A DNA stretch of 64,000 nucleotides from Achromobacter mucicolens (GTDB lineage: Bacteria > Pseudomonadota > Gammaproteobacteria > Burkholderiales > Burkholderiaceae_B). This document shows, piece by piece, positions 16,538 through 26,873 of this stretch. The translations under genes and the position numbers were made by a program. Under the pieces are notes generated by a model. The model had not been told where the DNA came from and ran no database searches. It worked only from the letters and a program-made list of their open reading frames with translations. Each line of letters begins with the position of its first letter. The stretch's first letter is position 1. The stretch spans positions 62,001-126,000 of the forward strand of contig NZ_CADIJP010000014.1 in NCBI RefSeq assembly GCF_902859725.1. Direction: 5' to 3'.

Positions 16538-17310
16538 GCCGCACCGACTGGAACGATTACGACTGGCAGCTGATCCACGAAGGCCCGCAGCCGCCCGCGC
16601 TGCACATGGCGCTGGACGCCGTCATCACCGACGAAGTCGGCGCCGGCCAGCGCCCACCCACCCTGCGCATCTGGGAGTGGTCCGCGCCGGCCGTCGTGAT
16701 CGGCCGCTTTCAATCCCTGAAGAACGAAGTCGATCCGGACGGCGCCAAGCGCCACGGCATCGAAGTGGTGCGCCGCGTGAGCGGCGGCGGCGCAATGTTC
16801 ATCGAGCCGGGCAACTCCATTACGTATTCGCTGAGCGCGCCACAGGCGCTGGTCCACGGCATGAGCTTCCAGGAGTCGTATGCCTTCCTGGACGCCTGGG
16901 TGCTGACCGCGCTGCAGGGCCTGGGCATCAAGGCCTGGTATCAGCCGCTCAACGACATCGCCTCCGACATCGGCAAGATCGGCGGCGCCGCGCAGGCTCG
17001 CCGCGCCGGCGCCGTGCTGCATCACGTCACCATGTCCTACGATATCGACGCCGACAAGATGGTCGAGGTCCTGCGCATCGGGCGCGAGAAGCTTTCCGAC
17101 AAGGGCACCACCAGCGCCAAGAAGCGCGTCGATCCGCTGCGCACGCAGACCGGGCTGGCGCGTGAGGTCATCATCGACCGCATGGTGGAAACTTTTGCCG
17201 GGCTGCATCGTCTGACCCCGGGTAGCGTGGGCACGGAAACGTTGGCGCGCGCCCAGGCGCAGGCGGACGAAAAATTCTCCCGCGACGAGTGGACAGGCGT
17301 CGTGCCCTGA
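16534..17310 (+). CDS. lplA: Lipoate-protein ligase catalytic subunit (LplA type)
   Basis: 258 residues of the biotin/lipoate A/B ligase family, lacking the C-terminal accessory domain found in one-chain LplA. Motifs: RRVSGGGAMF (80-89) for nucleotide/lipoate binding, NDI near 140, and KIGGAAQ with the catalytic Lys148. It should attach scavenged lipoate, through lipoyl-AMP, to 2-oxoacid dehydrogenase E2 and GcvH proteins. It overlaps the small-subunit gene by 4 bp. An octanoyltransferase-like role (LipM) is possible but less likely with the accessory chain next door. Confidence 0.87.
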   Translation: MSRTDWNDYDWQLIHEGPQPPALHMALDAVITDEVGAGQRPPTLRIWEWSAPAVVIGRFQSLKNEVDPDGAKRHGIEVVRRVSGGGAMFIEPGNSITYSLSAPQALVHGMSFQESYAFLDAWVLTALQGLGIKAWYQPLNDIASDIGKIGGAAQARRAGAVLHHVTMSYDIDADKMVEVLRIGREKLSDKGTTSAKKRVDPLRTQTGLAREVIIDRMVETFAGLHRLTPGSVGTETLARAQAQADEKFSRDEWTGVVP

Positions 17311-17340
17311 CGGCGCCGTGCGTTTTCTGGAGGTAATTGC

Positions 17341-18159
17341 ATGAATCGCAGCTTCACGCCGGCTGGCGCGATACGCGGTCTGATCCTGGGCGCCGCCCTG
17401 CTGGCCCTGGCCGGCTGCGGCAGCACGCCCCCCTCGAACATCACCCTGGCAACGCCCGATGCCTCGTCTTCGGCCACGCCGGAAAAGTTGGGCGACCTGT
17501 CCACCGAGCGCATCAAATGGGCGGCCAACAAGCCGGGCTGCGAGGGCGACTGCCCGCGCATCGAAATCGACAGTGTGGCGTTTCCGGGCATCCCGAAACT
17601 GACCGCGCTGGTGGACCACGTGCTTGCCTACATGACCGGCACCGACGCCAATCGCCGCGGCCCCTACGAGACGCTGTCGGAATACACGCAGTATTTCTGG
17701 TCCACGGCGCGCCCGCGCGACGCGACCTACTTCAAGGCCAGCGTGAAGGACACGGTGGGCGACATCGTCGCCGTCGAACTGCACACGGAACAGTACCTGA
17801 CCGGCGCCGCGCACGGCATCCCGGCCACCCAGTACCTGAACTGGGAGCGCAGCCGCGGCCGCGTCATGAGCCTGGACGAAGCACTGATCCCGGGACGCCG
17901 CGCCGAGTACGTCGCCGCGTTGCAGCGTGCGCACGCGAAATGGCTGACGGGCAACCCGGATGCCAAGCGCGACCCTGCGGCCTACAACAAGATGTGGCCC
18001 TTCCAGGAAAGCGACAATTTCGCGATCACGCGCGATGGCATCGTGGTCAAGTACGACGCCTACTCGATCGCGCCATATTCGCATGGCGAGCCGGAGCTGA
18101 CGATTTCGTACCACGATCTGCGCGGCATCCTGAAGCCGGAACTGCTGCCGGCATCGTGA
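17341..18159 (+). CDS. DUF3298/RsiV-like domain lipoprotein
   Basis: 272 residues with a lipoprotein signal (LLALAGC, Cys at about 25). The mature region matches the DUF4163/DUF3298 layout found in RsiV-type proteins: KASVKDTVGDIVAVELHTEQ, GAAHGIPATQYLNWE, MSLDEALIPG, and near the end DNFAITRDGIVVKYDAYSIAPYSHGEPE. It is probably anchored in the outer membrane facing the periplasm. Function unknown; related domains can bind lysozyme-like enzymes. It is 30 bp after lplA and is the last gene before two terminators. Confidence 0.82.
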   Translation: MNRSFTPAGAIRGLILGAALLALAGCGSTPPSNITLATPDASSSATPEKLGDLSTERIKWAANKPGCEGDCPRIEIDSVAFPGIPKLTALVDHVLAYMTGTDANRRGPYETLSEYTQYFWSTARPRDATYFKASVKDTVGDIVAVELHTEQYLTGAAHGIPATQYLNWERSRGRVMSLDEALIPGRRAEYVAALQRAHAKWLTGNPDAKRDPAAYNKMWPFQESDNFAITRDGIVVKYDAYSIAPYSHGEPELTISYHDLRGILKPELLPAS

Positions 18160-18187
18160 AGACTCGGCCAGCCCGGGTCTTGACGTG

Positions 18188-18216
18188 AAAATGCCGGGCA
18201 TCTGCCCGGCATTTTT
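18188..18216. terminator. Terminator of the yfcG-lplA operon
   Basis: AAAATGCCGGGC / GCCCGGCATTTTT with a four-base ATCT loop. The A-run on the left and T-run on the right let it act on both strands. Confidence 0.9.
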
Positions 18217-18230
18217 CATAACCACCAATA

Positions 18231-18262
18231 GGAATCGCCCCTTGCGGAGCGATTCCTTTTTT
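18231..18262 (+). terminator. Second, tandem terminator
   Basis: GGAATCGC (18231-18238) pairs with GCGATTCC (18249-18256) around a 10-base loop and is followed by TTTTTT. It stands 15 bp after the first terminator, between the rightward operon and the leftward gdhA. Confidence 0.82.
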
Positions 18263-18318
18263 GTCTCTCTCTGCCTCCTCGGCATTGCGCCCGCGAAGGC
18301 GCCATGCCGATTCAGTCT

Positions 18319-19608
<1,290 letters not shown>

Positions 19609-19659
19609 GAGCATGCTCTCCTGACAAAGTTGCGCCATTTTATCCACGAAACTAATACC

Positions 19660-19695
19660 GTCCCTATTTAAAGTCTAAATTTTTTAAATAGGGAC
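19660..19695. promoter_or_regulatory. Perfect 13-bp AT-rich inverted repeat upstream of gdhA
   Basis: GTCCCTATTTAAA (19660-19672) and TTTAAATAGGGAC (19683-19695) are exact inverted copies separated by 10 bases, ending 52 bp before the gdhA ATG. The region is much richer in A+T than its surroundings. Probably an operator or promoter-proximal structure for gdhA. No T-run follows the stem on either strand. Confidence 0.6.
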
Positions 19696-19928
19696 GTATA
19701 GATGTTGCAGATACCGAACGGGTCGCAGGCGGGGCCGGAAGCTGCACCTATCCTAAGCCGCGAAACCGGGCGCGTCCAGCCTGCGCGGGACGCCAACGGC
19801 CGATAAAAAACGGCGGCCCTCGCAAAGAGGAGCCGCCCTGCATCTGCCCCGGTATCTGACACTCTGGTGAGACGGTCTACAGCCTGCACCATCGCAACAA
19901 GGGTGTCAGACACCACATCCGTGTTGAA
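19696..19928. other. Non-coding gap between gdhA promoter and hutG end
   Basis: 233 bp with no supportable gene. It holds the leftward terminator of the hutG operon and two short copies of the string GGTGTCAGA/TATCTGACA around 19852-19912 that may pair. Nothing else is recognised. Confidence 0.45.
19805..19838 (-). terminator. Terminator of the IclR-ABC-hutG operon
   Basis: On the minus strand the stem GGCGGC-T-CCTC pairs with GAGG-GCCGCC around TTTGC, then GTTTTTT. It lies about 90 bp after the hutG stop. Confidence 0.82.
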
Positions 19929-20876
19929 TCACGCCGACAACAACTGCCAGGCCAGCCGCGCCGCCGCGCGCGCGCCATGGCCGTCGACGTCGAACTTGGG
20001 ATTGAATTCCGCGAGGTCGGCCAGCCGGAGTTTGCCGCTGGCCTTGACCCGCAGGACGATTTCCTCGATCACCGCCATCGGCACGCCATAAGGCGCCGGC
20101 GCGGACACCCCCGGCATCACGCCCGCGGGCAGCACGTCCAGGTCGATCGTCAGATACACGTGCTGCGCCTTGGCCAGCAACCCATCCACATCGGCCAGCC
20201 GCGCCTCAAGATGACGCTCCTGCATGTCCCGGTCTTCAATCCACACGGACCCGATTTCCGCGGCGCGGGCGTATAGCGCCGGTGTATTGGCCAACCGCGA
20301 AACGCCCAGGCAGGCGTATTGCAGGTCGCGCCCGCGCGCCTCGCTGTCTATCGCAATCTGGTCGAACGGCGTGCCCGAGCTGCCGGGACGGCCCGTACGC
20401 AGATCAAAGTGCGCGTCCAGGTTCAGGACCAGCACGGCGCCGGCGTCGCCGCGCGCATCCAGCCAGCGGGCCAACCCCTGAAAACTGCCCCAGGCGATTT
20501 CATGCCCGCCGCCCAGCACGACCGGCCGGGCGCCCCGGCCCATCAGTTCGGCCAGACGCAAGCCCAGGCGCTCCTGTGCGTCCTCCAGCTTGTCGCCGTG
20601 GCATTCGACGTCGCCGGCATCCAGCAGGCGCGTCAGACCGTGCGCCGGCAGGCCCGCCAGGTACTTGCGGATACCGGCCGGCCCCGCGGCGGCGCCCACG
20701 CGCCCCTGGTTGCGCGCCACGCCCGCATCGCAGGCAAAGCCCAGCAGCACGGCTTCGCCCATTTCGCCCTGCCCTGCTTCAGGCTCGACGATATGCGCCA
20801 GCCGGCGCGTGTCGCCCTGCTCGGCGCTGTCGTCGCGCGCCTTCCACACGCTCTTGTCCAGTTGCGGTGCGTTCAT
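19929..20876 (-). CDS. hutG: Formimidoylglutamase (arginase/ureohydrolase family)
   Basis: 315 residues. Hydrolyses N-formimino-L-glutamate to glutamate and formamide, the last step of one histidine degradation route. Binuclear Mn motifs: GGGHEIAWG (His125), DAHFDLR (154-160) and [12 protein letters not shown] near 242. SSGTPFDQ after the second motif is typical of HutG rather than arginase or agmatinase. Its start overlaps the stop of the ABC ATPase gene (ATGA), so it is translationally coupled to an amino-acid importer. No other hut genes are in the window. Another guanidino/formimino substrate is possible. Confidence 0.83.
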   Translation of the reverse strand: MNAPQLDKSVWKARDDSAEQGDTRRLAHIVEPEAGQGEMGEAVLLGFACDAGVARNQGRVGAAAGPAGIRKYLAGLPAHGLTRLLDAGDVECHGDKLEDAQERLGLRLAELMGRGARPVVLGGGHEIAWGSFQGLARWLDARGDAGAVLVLNLDAHFDLRTGRPGSSGTPFDQIAIDSEARGRDLQYACLGVSRLANTPALYARAAEIGSVWIEDRDMQERHLEARLADVDGLLAKAQHVYLTIDLDVLPAGVMPGVSAPAPYGVPMAVIEEIVLRVKASGKLRLADLAEFNPKFDVDGHGARAAARLAWQLLSA

Positions 20877-21661
20877 GCTGCCGCCCCCGGACTCGCGCTC
20901 AGCACCGCCTGCAGGAACTCGCGGGTGCGGGCTTCGCGTGGTTGGGTGAAGATCACGTCCGGCGGACCGGACTCCAGGATCACGCCGCCGTCCATCACGG
21001 CGACCACATCGGCCACGTCGCGGGCAAAGCCCATTTCGTGTGTCACGACCATCATGGTCATGCCTTCGCGGGCCAAGAGCTTCATGACCTGCAGCACTTC
21101 GCCCACCAATTCCGGGTCCAGCGCCGAGGTCGGCTCGTCGAACAGCATGACCTGCGGCTGCATGGCGAGCGCGCGTGCGATGGCCACCCGCTGCTTCTGC
21201 CCGCCCGACAGGCTGGCGGGCATGGCCGCCATCTTCTGCGACAGGCCCACCTTGTTGAGAAGGTCCGCGGCCAGCCCATTGGCCTCTTCGCGGCCCATGC
21301 CGAGCAGCGTGCGCGGGCCGACTGTCACGTTGTCCAGCACCGACAGGTGCGGGAACAGATTGAAGCCCTGGAACACCATGCCCACCTGCGTGCGCAACGC
21401 GTTCAGCTCGGCCTCCGGCAACAGCGCGCCGTTGTCTTGCAACGTCTGGCCGCAGATGTCCACGGTGCCGCGCTGAGCCACTTCAAGGCCGTTGCAGCAA
21501 CGCAGCAAGGTGCTCTTGCCCGATCCGCTGGGGCCGATGACCACGACCACTTGCGACTTCAACACATCGAAATCGATGCCGCGCAGGACGGCGTGATCGC
21601 CGTAGGATTTATGCAGGCCGCGGATGCGGATCATTTCCTGCCCTTCAATGACGAGGCTCAT
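20873..21661 (-). CDS. Polar amino-acid ABC transporter, ATP-binding protein
   Basis: 262 residues from the ATG at 21661. Walker [10 protein letters not shown] near 43-51, Q-loop [11 protein letters not shown], signature [15 protein letters not shown], Walker [15 protein letters not shown] and the switch His in [14 protein letters not shown]. This is the GlnQ/HisP type. It overlaps the permease gene by 4 bp upstream and hutG by 4 bp downstream. Confidence 0.95.
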   Translation of the reverse strand: MSLVIEGQEMIRIRGLHKSYGDHAVLRGIDFDVLKSQVVVVIGPSGSGKSTLLRCCNGLEVAQRGTVDICGQTLQDNGALLPEAELNALRTQVGMVFQGFNLFPHLSVLDNVTVGPRTLLGMGREEANGLAADLLNKVGLSQKMAAMPASLSGGQKQRVAIARALAMQPQVMLFDEPTSALDPELVGEVLQVMKLLAREGMTMMVVTHEMGFARDVADVVAVMDGGVILESGPPDVIFTQPREARTREFLQAVLSASPGAAA

Positions 21662-22326
21662 TGCACCATTCCTCCAGCGCGCAGGCGATGTTCGATCTTG
21701 CGCAAAATCACCATGGCGATCGTGGTCAGGGCCAGATAGATCAATGCCACCACCAGGTAGGTTTCCAGCGAGCGGTAAGACACGCTGATGATCTTCTGCC
21801 CTTCGTGCATCAGATCGTGAATGGTCAACAGCGACACCAGCGCGGAGTTCTTGATCAGCGCGATGAACTCGTTGCCCAGCGGCGGGATCATGCGCACCAC
21901 CGCCTGCGGCAGGATGATGATGCGCATGGCCTGGCCGGACGACATGCCCAGCGAACGCGCCGCCTCCGTCTGGCCGCGATCCACCGACTGGATCGCGCCC
22001 CGCACGATTTCCGACACGTAGGCCCCGGAGTACATACCCAGGCCCAGCACGCCGCAGGCGAACGCCGGCAGCGTCACTCCAAACTGAGGCAGGCCGAAGA
22101 ACCAGATGAAAAGCTGCACCAGCAGCGGCGTGCCTCGAAAGAACAGCAGATACGTGCTGCACAGGTGATAAATGACGCGGCGCTGCGGGTTGAGCCTGCC
22201 GATACCGACCAGCAGCCCCATCACGCAGCCCAGCAGCAAGGCGCCGGCGGTCACCTCGATGGTGACCACCGCGCCCCGCAAGAGCGCGTCGAAGTCGGCG
22301 AAGACGGGAGAAAAATCCATGTTCAT
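21658..22326 (-). CDS. Polar amino-acid ABC transporter, permease
   Basis: 222 residues, inner membrane, about five helices, HisM/GlnP type. EAA loop: [20 protein letters not shown]. Start at 22326 (MNMDFSPVF) is chosen because it overlaps the binding-protein stop as ATGA. Only one permease gene is present, so it probably works as a homodimer. Confidence 0.94.
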   Translation of the reverse strand: MNMDFSPVFADFDALLRGAVVTIEVTAGALLLGCVMGLLVGIGRLNPQRRVIYHLCSTYLLFFRGTPLLVQLFIWFFGLPQFGVTLPAFACGVLGLGMYSGAYVSEIVRGAIQSVDRGQTEAARSLGMSSGQAMRIIILPQAVVRMIPPLGNEFIALIKNSALVSLLTIHDLMHEGQKIISVSYRSLETYLVVALIYLALTTIAMVILRKIEHRLRAGGMVQ

Positions 22327-23066
22327 TTCGCGGGCGCCTCGAACCACTTGTTGACGATGGCCTGGTAGCTGCCATCAGCCTTCAGCTTCTGCAGCGCGGC
22401 GTTCAGGTCGCGCGTGAGCTCAGGCTTGTTCTTGGGCACGGCGATGCCGTAGTCCTCGGTCGTGATCTGCTCGTTCAGCACGGTCAGGCCGTTGGTGCTT
22501 TGCGCGAACAGCTTGGCGGCGGGCTTGCCCGTCACCGCGGCATCGGCGCGGCCGATCTGCACCAGGTTGAACATCTCCTGGTTCTTTTCGACTTCCACGC
22601 GCTGGACCTTGGGGAAATGCTCCTTCAGGTAGTTCACCGACTTCGTGCCGACCTGCACCGACACCTTGCGGCCCTCCAGGTCCTTGAGCGACTTGATGGG
22701 ACCGTCGGCCTTGGTCAGGACCACCAGACCGCCCGCGTAGTACGGGTCGGTGAAGTCGACGACCTTGCTGCGCTCGGGCGTGATGTAGATGGCGGACACC
22801 GCGATGTCGGCGCGGCCGGCTTGCAGCGCGGGAATCAGGCCCTTGAAGTCGATGTCGATCCACTCGACCTTCTTGCCCATCGCGCCGGCCAGCGCCTCGA
22901 CCAGTTCGATGTCAAAGCCGGTGCGCTTGCCGTCCTTGACGAATTCCATCGGCGGGAAGGTGGCGTCGGTGACGGCGCGGATCGTTTCCTGGGCGTGCGC
23001 GGCGCCAGCGGCGCAGGCGAGGCTCAGGGACAGAGCGGCGGACAGCAGAGTGCGGCGATTCATCAT
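22323..23066 (-). CDS. Amino-acid ABC transporter, periplasmic binding protein
   Basis: 247 residues, family 3 solute-binding protein. Signal peptide 1 to about 25 (ending AAGAAHAQ). Domain strings: [49 protein letters not shown] (here with VSAIYITP), and [13 protein letters not shown]. These features are typical of glutamine/histidine/arginine binders. Coupling to hutG suggests histidine or formiminoglutamate as a ligand; this is inference. Either of two adjacent ATGs (23066 or 23063) may be used. Confidence 0.93.
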   Translation of the reverse strand: MMNRRTLLSAALSLSLACAAGAAHAQETIRAVTDATFPPMEFVKDGKRTGFDIELVEALAGAMGKKVEWIDIDFKGLIPALQAGRADIAVSAIYITPERSKVVDFTDPYYAGGLVVLTKADGPIKSLKDLEGRKVSVQVGTKSVNYLKEHFPKVQRVEVEKNQEMFNLVQIGRADAAVTGKPAAKLFAQSTNGLTVLNEQITTEDYGIAVPKNKPELTRDLNAALQKLKADGSYQAIVNKWFEAPAK

Positions 23067-23121
23067 GGTGGGTCCTATGGAAGTGGGTACGACGTGAGGT
23101 AAGAGGGTGTGCAATGCGGCG

Positions 23122-23862
23122 TCAGGCGGCCTTCAGGCGTTCGGAGATGCGGCGGGCGGCTGCCAAGGTCATGTCGATCAGCGCGTCGGGATGCTGCGCG
23201 GCGCGGGTGGACGGCGCCATCAGCGTGATCGAGGCCACGGCCTGGTTCGGCCGCTGGAAGATCGGCACGCTGACGCCCCAGACGCCGGCGTCGACCTCGC
23301 TGTCGGTCACGGCATAGCCCTGGTCGCGAATGGCCTCGAGCTCGTTCGCCAGCCGGTCGGCATCCACGGCGGCCTCGTTGGCCAGGTAGGCCAGCGTCGC
23401 CTGCAGCCGGGCGTGCGGCATGAAAGCCAGCAGCGACTTGGCCGACGCGCCCCGCGCCAGCGGCAGTCCGCGGCCCTTGGTGAACGAGCAGCGCAGCGGA
23501 TGCTGGCTTTCCACCATGTCCAGGCACACGGCCTGGTCCTTCACGGCGACGAGCAGTCCGATGGTTTCGCCGGACGATGCGGCAAGCGCAGCCATGTCGG
23601 GCTGCGCTTCATGAATCAGGAACGATGACTGGTCAAAGCCCCACGCAAGCTGCACGCACAGCGGCCCGGGTCCGTACTCGCCGTCGTGTTCGGCGACAAA
23701 ACCCCAGCGCTTGAGGAGCGCAATCTGCCGGTACAGCGTGCTTTGCGCCAGGCCCGTCTTGTCGGCCAGCGCGGCAATGCTGAGCGGGCCGTCGTGCCGG
23801 GCCAAGGTGGCCAGCACATACAGGACGCGATCCGCGCCCGCCCCGACAGATGTTTCCGACAT
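23122..23862 (-). CDS. IclR-family transcriptional regulator
   Basis: 246 residues. HTH near 10-60 (LSIAALADKTGLAQSTLYRQ), effector domain with LARGASAKSLLAFMPHARLQ and GVWGVSVPIFQRP. It is the first gene of the leftward ABC-hutG operon, with 55 bp before the binding-protein gene, and probably regulates that operon. It differs clearly from the IclR protein at the left end of the window. Confidence 0.9.
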   Translation of the reverse strand: MSETSVGAGADRVLYVLATLARHDGPLSIAALADKTGLAQSTLYRQIALLKRWGFVAEHDGEYGPGPLCVQLAWGFDQSSFLIHEAQPDMAALAASSGETIGLLVAVKDQAVCLDMVESQHPLRCSFTKGRGLPLARGASAKSLLAFMPHARLQATLAYLANEAAVDADRLANELEAIRDQGYAVTDSEVDAGVWGVSVPIFQRPNQAVASITLMAPSTRAAQHPDALIDMTLAAARRISERLKAA

Positions 23863-23974
23863 AACGACTCAACTCCCAGCAATATGGACGCGAGATTATC
23901 AATTTGTGGCGGTTTCACTTATATTTTTTCCCACCAAATGAGAATCACAAGGGAAAACCCCGAATTCCGGACGC

Positions 23975-24000
23975 AAAAAAACCCGCCGGGAGGCGGGTTT
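23975..24000 (-). terminator. Terminator after the ankyrin gene
   Basis: The 9-bp perfect stem AAACCCGCC (23979-23987) / GGCGGGTTT (23992-24000) has a GGGA loop. On the minus strand it is followed by a T-run (complement of 23975-23981). It ends the mltG-tmk-holB-tatD-ankyrin operon. Confidence 0.9.
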
Positions 24001-24066
24001 GGTGCAATGGCGGCGTCTGCGGCGGTTGGGTCAGACCGCGGGGCAGAGCAAGGTAGAGACCGAGCA

Positions 24067-24948
24067 TCAGGGCGCAGGCGGCTTCTCGTAATCCGACAGC
24101 CCGACGCCGGAGACGCCCTTCACACCGCCGCCAGCCGCCGGCGCGGCGGCGGCCGGCGCGGGTGCCGGGACCGGCGCAGGCGCCTCGACGGGTTGCCCCG
24201 CTCCCGTGAGAGCGGCGCCCGCCTCCTGCGGCGCCCCTTGCGCCGACGCGCGGCGTTTGCGCTTGGCGTCCGCTTCCTTCTGGGCCATGGCCGTCAGCTC
24301 GGCGGCCAGCGACTCCGACTTGCCCGTGGCCGCCCACGCGGCCGCATCCTGCCCCTTCGTGTCCTGGGTGGTGACGTCGGCCCCGGCCCGGATCAGCAAT
24401 TCGACCATGGGTTTGCGGCCAGACAGCGCCGCCATCATGAGCGGCGTCTCGCCATTGGGCGCCGGCGCGTTGACCATCGCCTTGTTCGCGAGCAGCAGGC
24501 GCGCCATTTCCATCTGCCCCTTGGAGGCGGCGTAATGCAGCGGCGTCCATCCCAGGCGGTTCACCTGGGCGCCGCGCGCGATCAGCTTCTTGGCGCGCTC
24601 GGTCTGGCCGGCGATGGCCAGGTACATCAGCGGCGTTTCGCCCGCCGGGTTCTCGGCGTTGACGTCGGTGCGCTTGTCCGCGGCGAGCACATCAAACACC
24701 TTCCAGGCGTTGTCCACGACCGCGCGCATGATGGCCGGCTGGCCATTCTTGTAGCGCACGTTGGGATCCGACCCCTGCGCCAGCAGGTCGCGGATGTCGT
24801 CGGGGTAATCGTTGGCGACGTAGACCCACCAGTCGCCCGGATTGGCCGCCTGCGCGGTCGGCGCGGCCAGACCGATGGCCAGCGCAAGCAGGCCGGCGCG
24901 GCTGCACGTCAGAAGGGCTTTATGGGCGGAGGCAATGCGGATGGCCAT
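24067..24948 (-). CDS. Secreted ankyrin-repeat protein
   Basis: 293 residues from the ATG at 24948 (AGGA upstream). Signal peptide 1 to about 34 (LALAIGLAAPTAQAA). Ankyrin repeats about residues 45-215, seen as GETPLMYLAIAGQTERAKKL, GWTPLHYAASKGQMEMARLL and GETPLMMAALSGRKPMVELL. The tail is low-complexity Ala/Pro-rich (PAPVPAPAPAAAAPAAGGG). Likely periplasmic with protein-binding function. It is the last gene of the tmk-holB-tatD operon, 38 bp after tatD. Confidence 0.88.
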   Translation of the reverse strand: MAIRIASAHKALLTCSRAGLLALAIGLAAPTAQAANPGDWWVYVANDYPDDIRDLLAQGSDPNVRYKNGQPAIMRAVVDNAWKVFDVLAADKRTDVNAENPAGETPLMYLAIAGQTERAKKLIARGAQVNRLGWTPLHYAASKGQMEMARLLLANKAMVNAPAPNGETPLMMAALSGRKPMVELLIRAGADVTTQDTKGQDAAAWAATGKSESLAAELTAMAQKEADAKRKRRASAQGAPQEAGAALTGAGQPVEAPAPVPAPAPAAAAPAAGGGVKGVSGVGLSDYEKPPAP

Positions 24949-24986
24949 GGCTGTCCTAGGATGCAGATTCAAAAAATCGGGTCGAC

Positions 24987-25757
24987 CTATTTCTTCACCT
25001 TGCTGAAAAGCTTGAAGAAATTGTCGGTGGAAGCGCGGGCGACCTCGGCTGCCGTGATGCCGCGCAGGTCCGCGATCTTTTCGGCCACGTGGATCACCTT
25101 GGACGGATCGTTGAGCTTGCCGCGAAACGGCACCGGGGCCAGGTAGGGCGAGTCGGTTTCGATCAGCAGCCGGTCCAGCGGGACCTTGGCGGCCACTTCA
25201 TGCACGATCTGCGCATTCTTGAACGTCACGATGCCCGACAGCGAAATGTAGAAGTTCTGGTCCAGCGCGGCCTGCGCCACTTCCCACGTCTCGGTGAAGC
25301 AATGCATCACGCCGCCCGCCTCGGCCGCCTTTTCCTCGCGCAGCATGCGCACGGTGTCCTCGGCGGACGATCGCGTGTGCACGATGAGCGGCAGGCCGGC
25401 GTCGCGCGCGGCGCGGATATGGCGGCGGAAACGTTCACGCTGCCAATCCAGCGGTTCGGACAGACGGTAGTAGTCCAGCCCGGTTTCGCCGATGGCCACG
25501 ACCTTGGGATGCTCGGCCAGTCGCACCAGTTCCTCGGGCGTCGGGTCCGGCGTGTCTTCGTAGTCGGGGTGCACGCCTACCGAGGCCCACAGACGGGGCT
25601 GCGGCTCGACCAGCGACATCAGCCCGGGCCATTCCGGCATGTTGACGCTGACGACGAGCGCGTGCGTGACCTGATTGGCCGTCATGCGGTCAAGAATGGC
25701 CGGCAGATCGTTGGCAAGCTCGGGGAAATTCAGATGACAGTGGGAATCGACGTACAT
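24987..25757 (-). CDS. tatD: TatD-family metal-dependent hydrolase (DNase)
   Basis: 256 residues, TIM-barrel amidohydrolase fold. Metal ligands in DSHCHLNFPEL at the N-terminus, GETGLDYYR (Glu), HTRSS, MHCFTETW and ETDSPYLAPVP. Members are 3'-5' DNases. This subgroup is YcfH-like, downstream of holB as in many proteobacteria. Confidence 0.93.
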   Translation of the reverse strand: MYVDSHCHLNFPELANDLPAILDRMTANQVTHALVVSVNMPEWPGLMSLVEPQPRLWASVGVHPDYEDTPDPTPEELVRLAEHPKVVAIGETGLDYYRLSEPLDWQRERFRRHIRAARDAGLPLIVHTRSSAEDTVRMLREEKAAEAGGVMHCFTETWEVAQAALDQNFYISLSGIVTFKNAQIVHEVAAKVPLDRLLIETDSPYLAPVPFRGKLNDPSKVIHVAEKIADLRGITAAEVARASTDNFFKLFSKVKK

Positions 25758-25823
25758 GGTGAGTCTGGTGTTGCGAACCGGGACGCTTTGCGAAGCGAAG
25801 CAAAGCGCCGCCGGATCAAGGAC

Positions 25824-26873
25824 TTACGCCTGGCAGGATAGCACCACGCGCTGCAGGGTGGCGTGGGCGAACAGCTTGGCGTTCAAGGGGTGGGTGGCCA
25901 GCGCGCGCTGGCGCGTCAGCCAGCGGGCGGCCTCGGCCACGCGGGCAGGATGCATGCGGGCGGCCACCTGCGCCACGCCGGCCGCCAGCGACGGAAAATA
26001 GCGCACCGGCGCACCGGCGCTGACAAGCATCAGGTCCGTGTACAGCCGTTGCAGGGCATCGATCCATTCTGGCGCGGCCACTTTCTCCAGCGCTTCGGCC
26101 AGCGTGCCCACGTCGGGCGTCTGACCCTTGGCCAGCGGGTTGACCAGCTGGCCCAGCCACGCTGGACAGGCGGATTCACCGGCCTGCGCCAGGCGCAGCG
26201 CCGCCAGCGGCGCGCCCCCCGCCGCGGCCAGCCACTCGCGCGCGGGCTCGACGTTCTGGTCCCGCAGCCACTGCAACGCCGTATCCGCATCGGGCGCAGG
26301 CAGCGGCAAGCGGCGGCAGCGCGACACGAGCGTGGGCAGCAACCGGTCCGGCGCATCGGCGACCAGCAGGAATACCGTATGGGGAGGCGGTTCTTCCAGC
26401 ACCTTGAGCAAGGCGTTGGACGACACGACGTTGAGCGCATGGGCCGGGTACAGCAACGCCACGCGCCAGCCGCCGCGGTGCGTGGCGGTGTTGAACCAGG
26501 ACTCCAGCGAACGGATCTGGTCGATGCGGATTTCCTTGGACGGCGCGCGCTTGGCGGCGCCGGCCGCCGGTTCGGCGTCTTCGGCCTGCTCGGCGGCGTC
26601 GGCGCCCTCTTCCACGGCCACCGCCTCGGGGCGGATGCGGCGCAGGTCGGGATGGTTGCCGCTGGCGAACCAGGCGCAGGCGGCGCAGTGGCCGCAGGCC
26701 AGGCCGTTTTCAGGCGTCTCGCACAGCAGGCTGGCCGCCGCCGCGATGGCGAAATCGAGCTTGCCGATGCCAGCCAGCCCATGCACCAGCCAGGCATGCG
26801 CAAAGCGGTCGCGATTGCCCAGCCAGGCACGGGCCGTGTCCATCTGCCAGGGGTGAAACTGGGGCGCGCTCAT
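25824..26873 (-). CDS. holB: DNA polymerase III delta' subunit
   Basis: 349 residues, clamp-loader subunit. P-loop-like GLAGIGKLD (32-40), zinc-binding cluster CGHCAAC (60-66) with an upstream Cys, and [20 protein letters not shown] with the SRC-containing [11 protein letters not shown]. The start overlaps the tmk stop by 4 bp. It loads the beta clamp at replication forks. Confidence 0.93.
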   Translation of the reverse strand: MSAPQFHPWQMDTARAWLGNRDRFAHAWLVHGLAGIGKLDFAIAAAASLLCETPENGLACGHCAACAWFASGNHPDLRRIRPEAVAVEEGADAAEQAEDAEPAAGAAKRAPSKEIRIDQIRSLESWFNTATHRGGWRVALLYPAHALNVVSSNALLKVLEEPPPHTVFLLVADAPDRLLPTLVSRCRRLPLPAPDADTALQWLRDQNVEPAREWLAAAGGAPLAALRLAQAGESACPAWLGQLVNPLAKGQTPDVGTLAEALEKVAAPEWIDALQRLYTDLMLVSAGAPVRYFPSLAAGVAQVAARMHPARVAEAARWLTRQRALATHPLNAKLFAHATLQRVVLSCQA

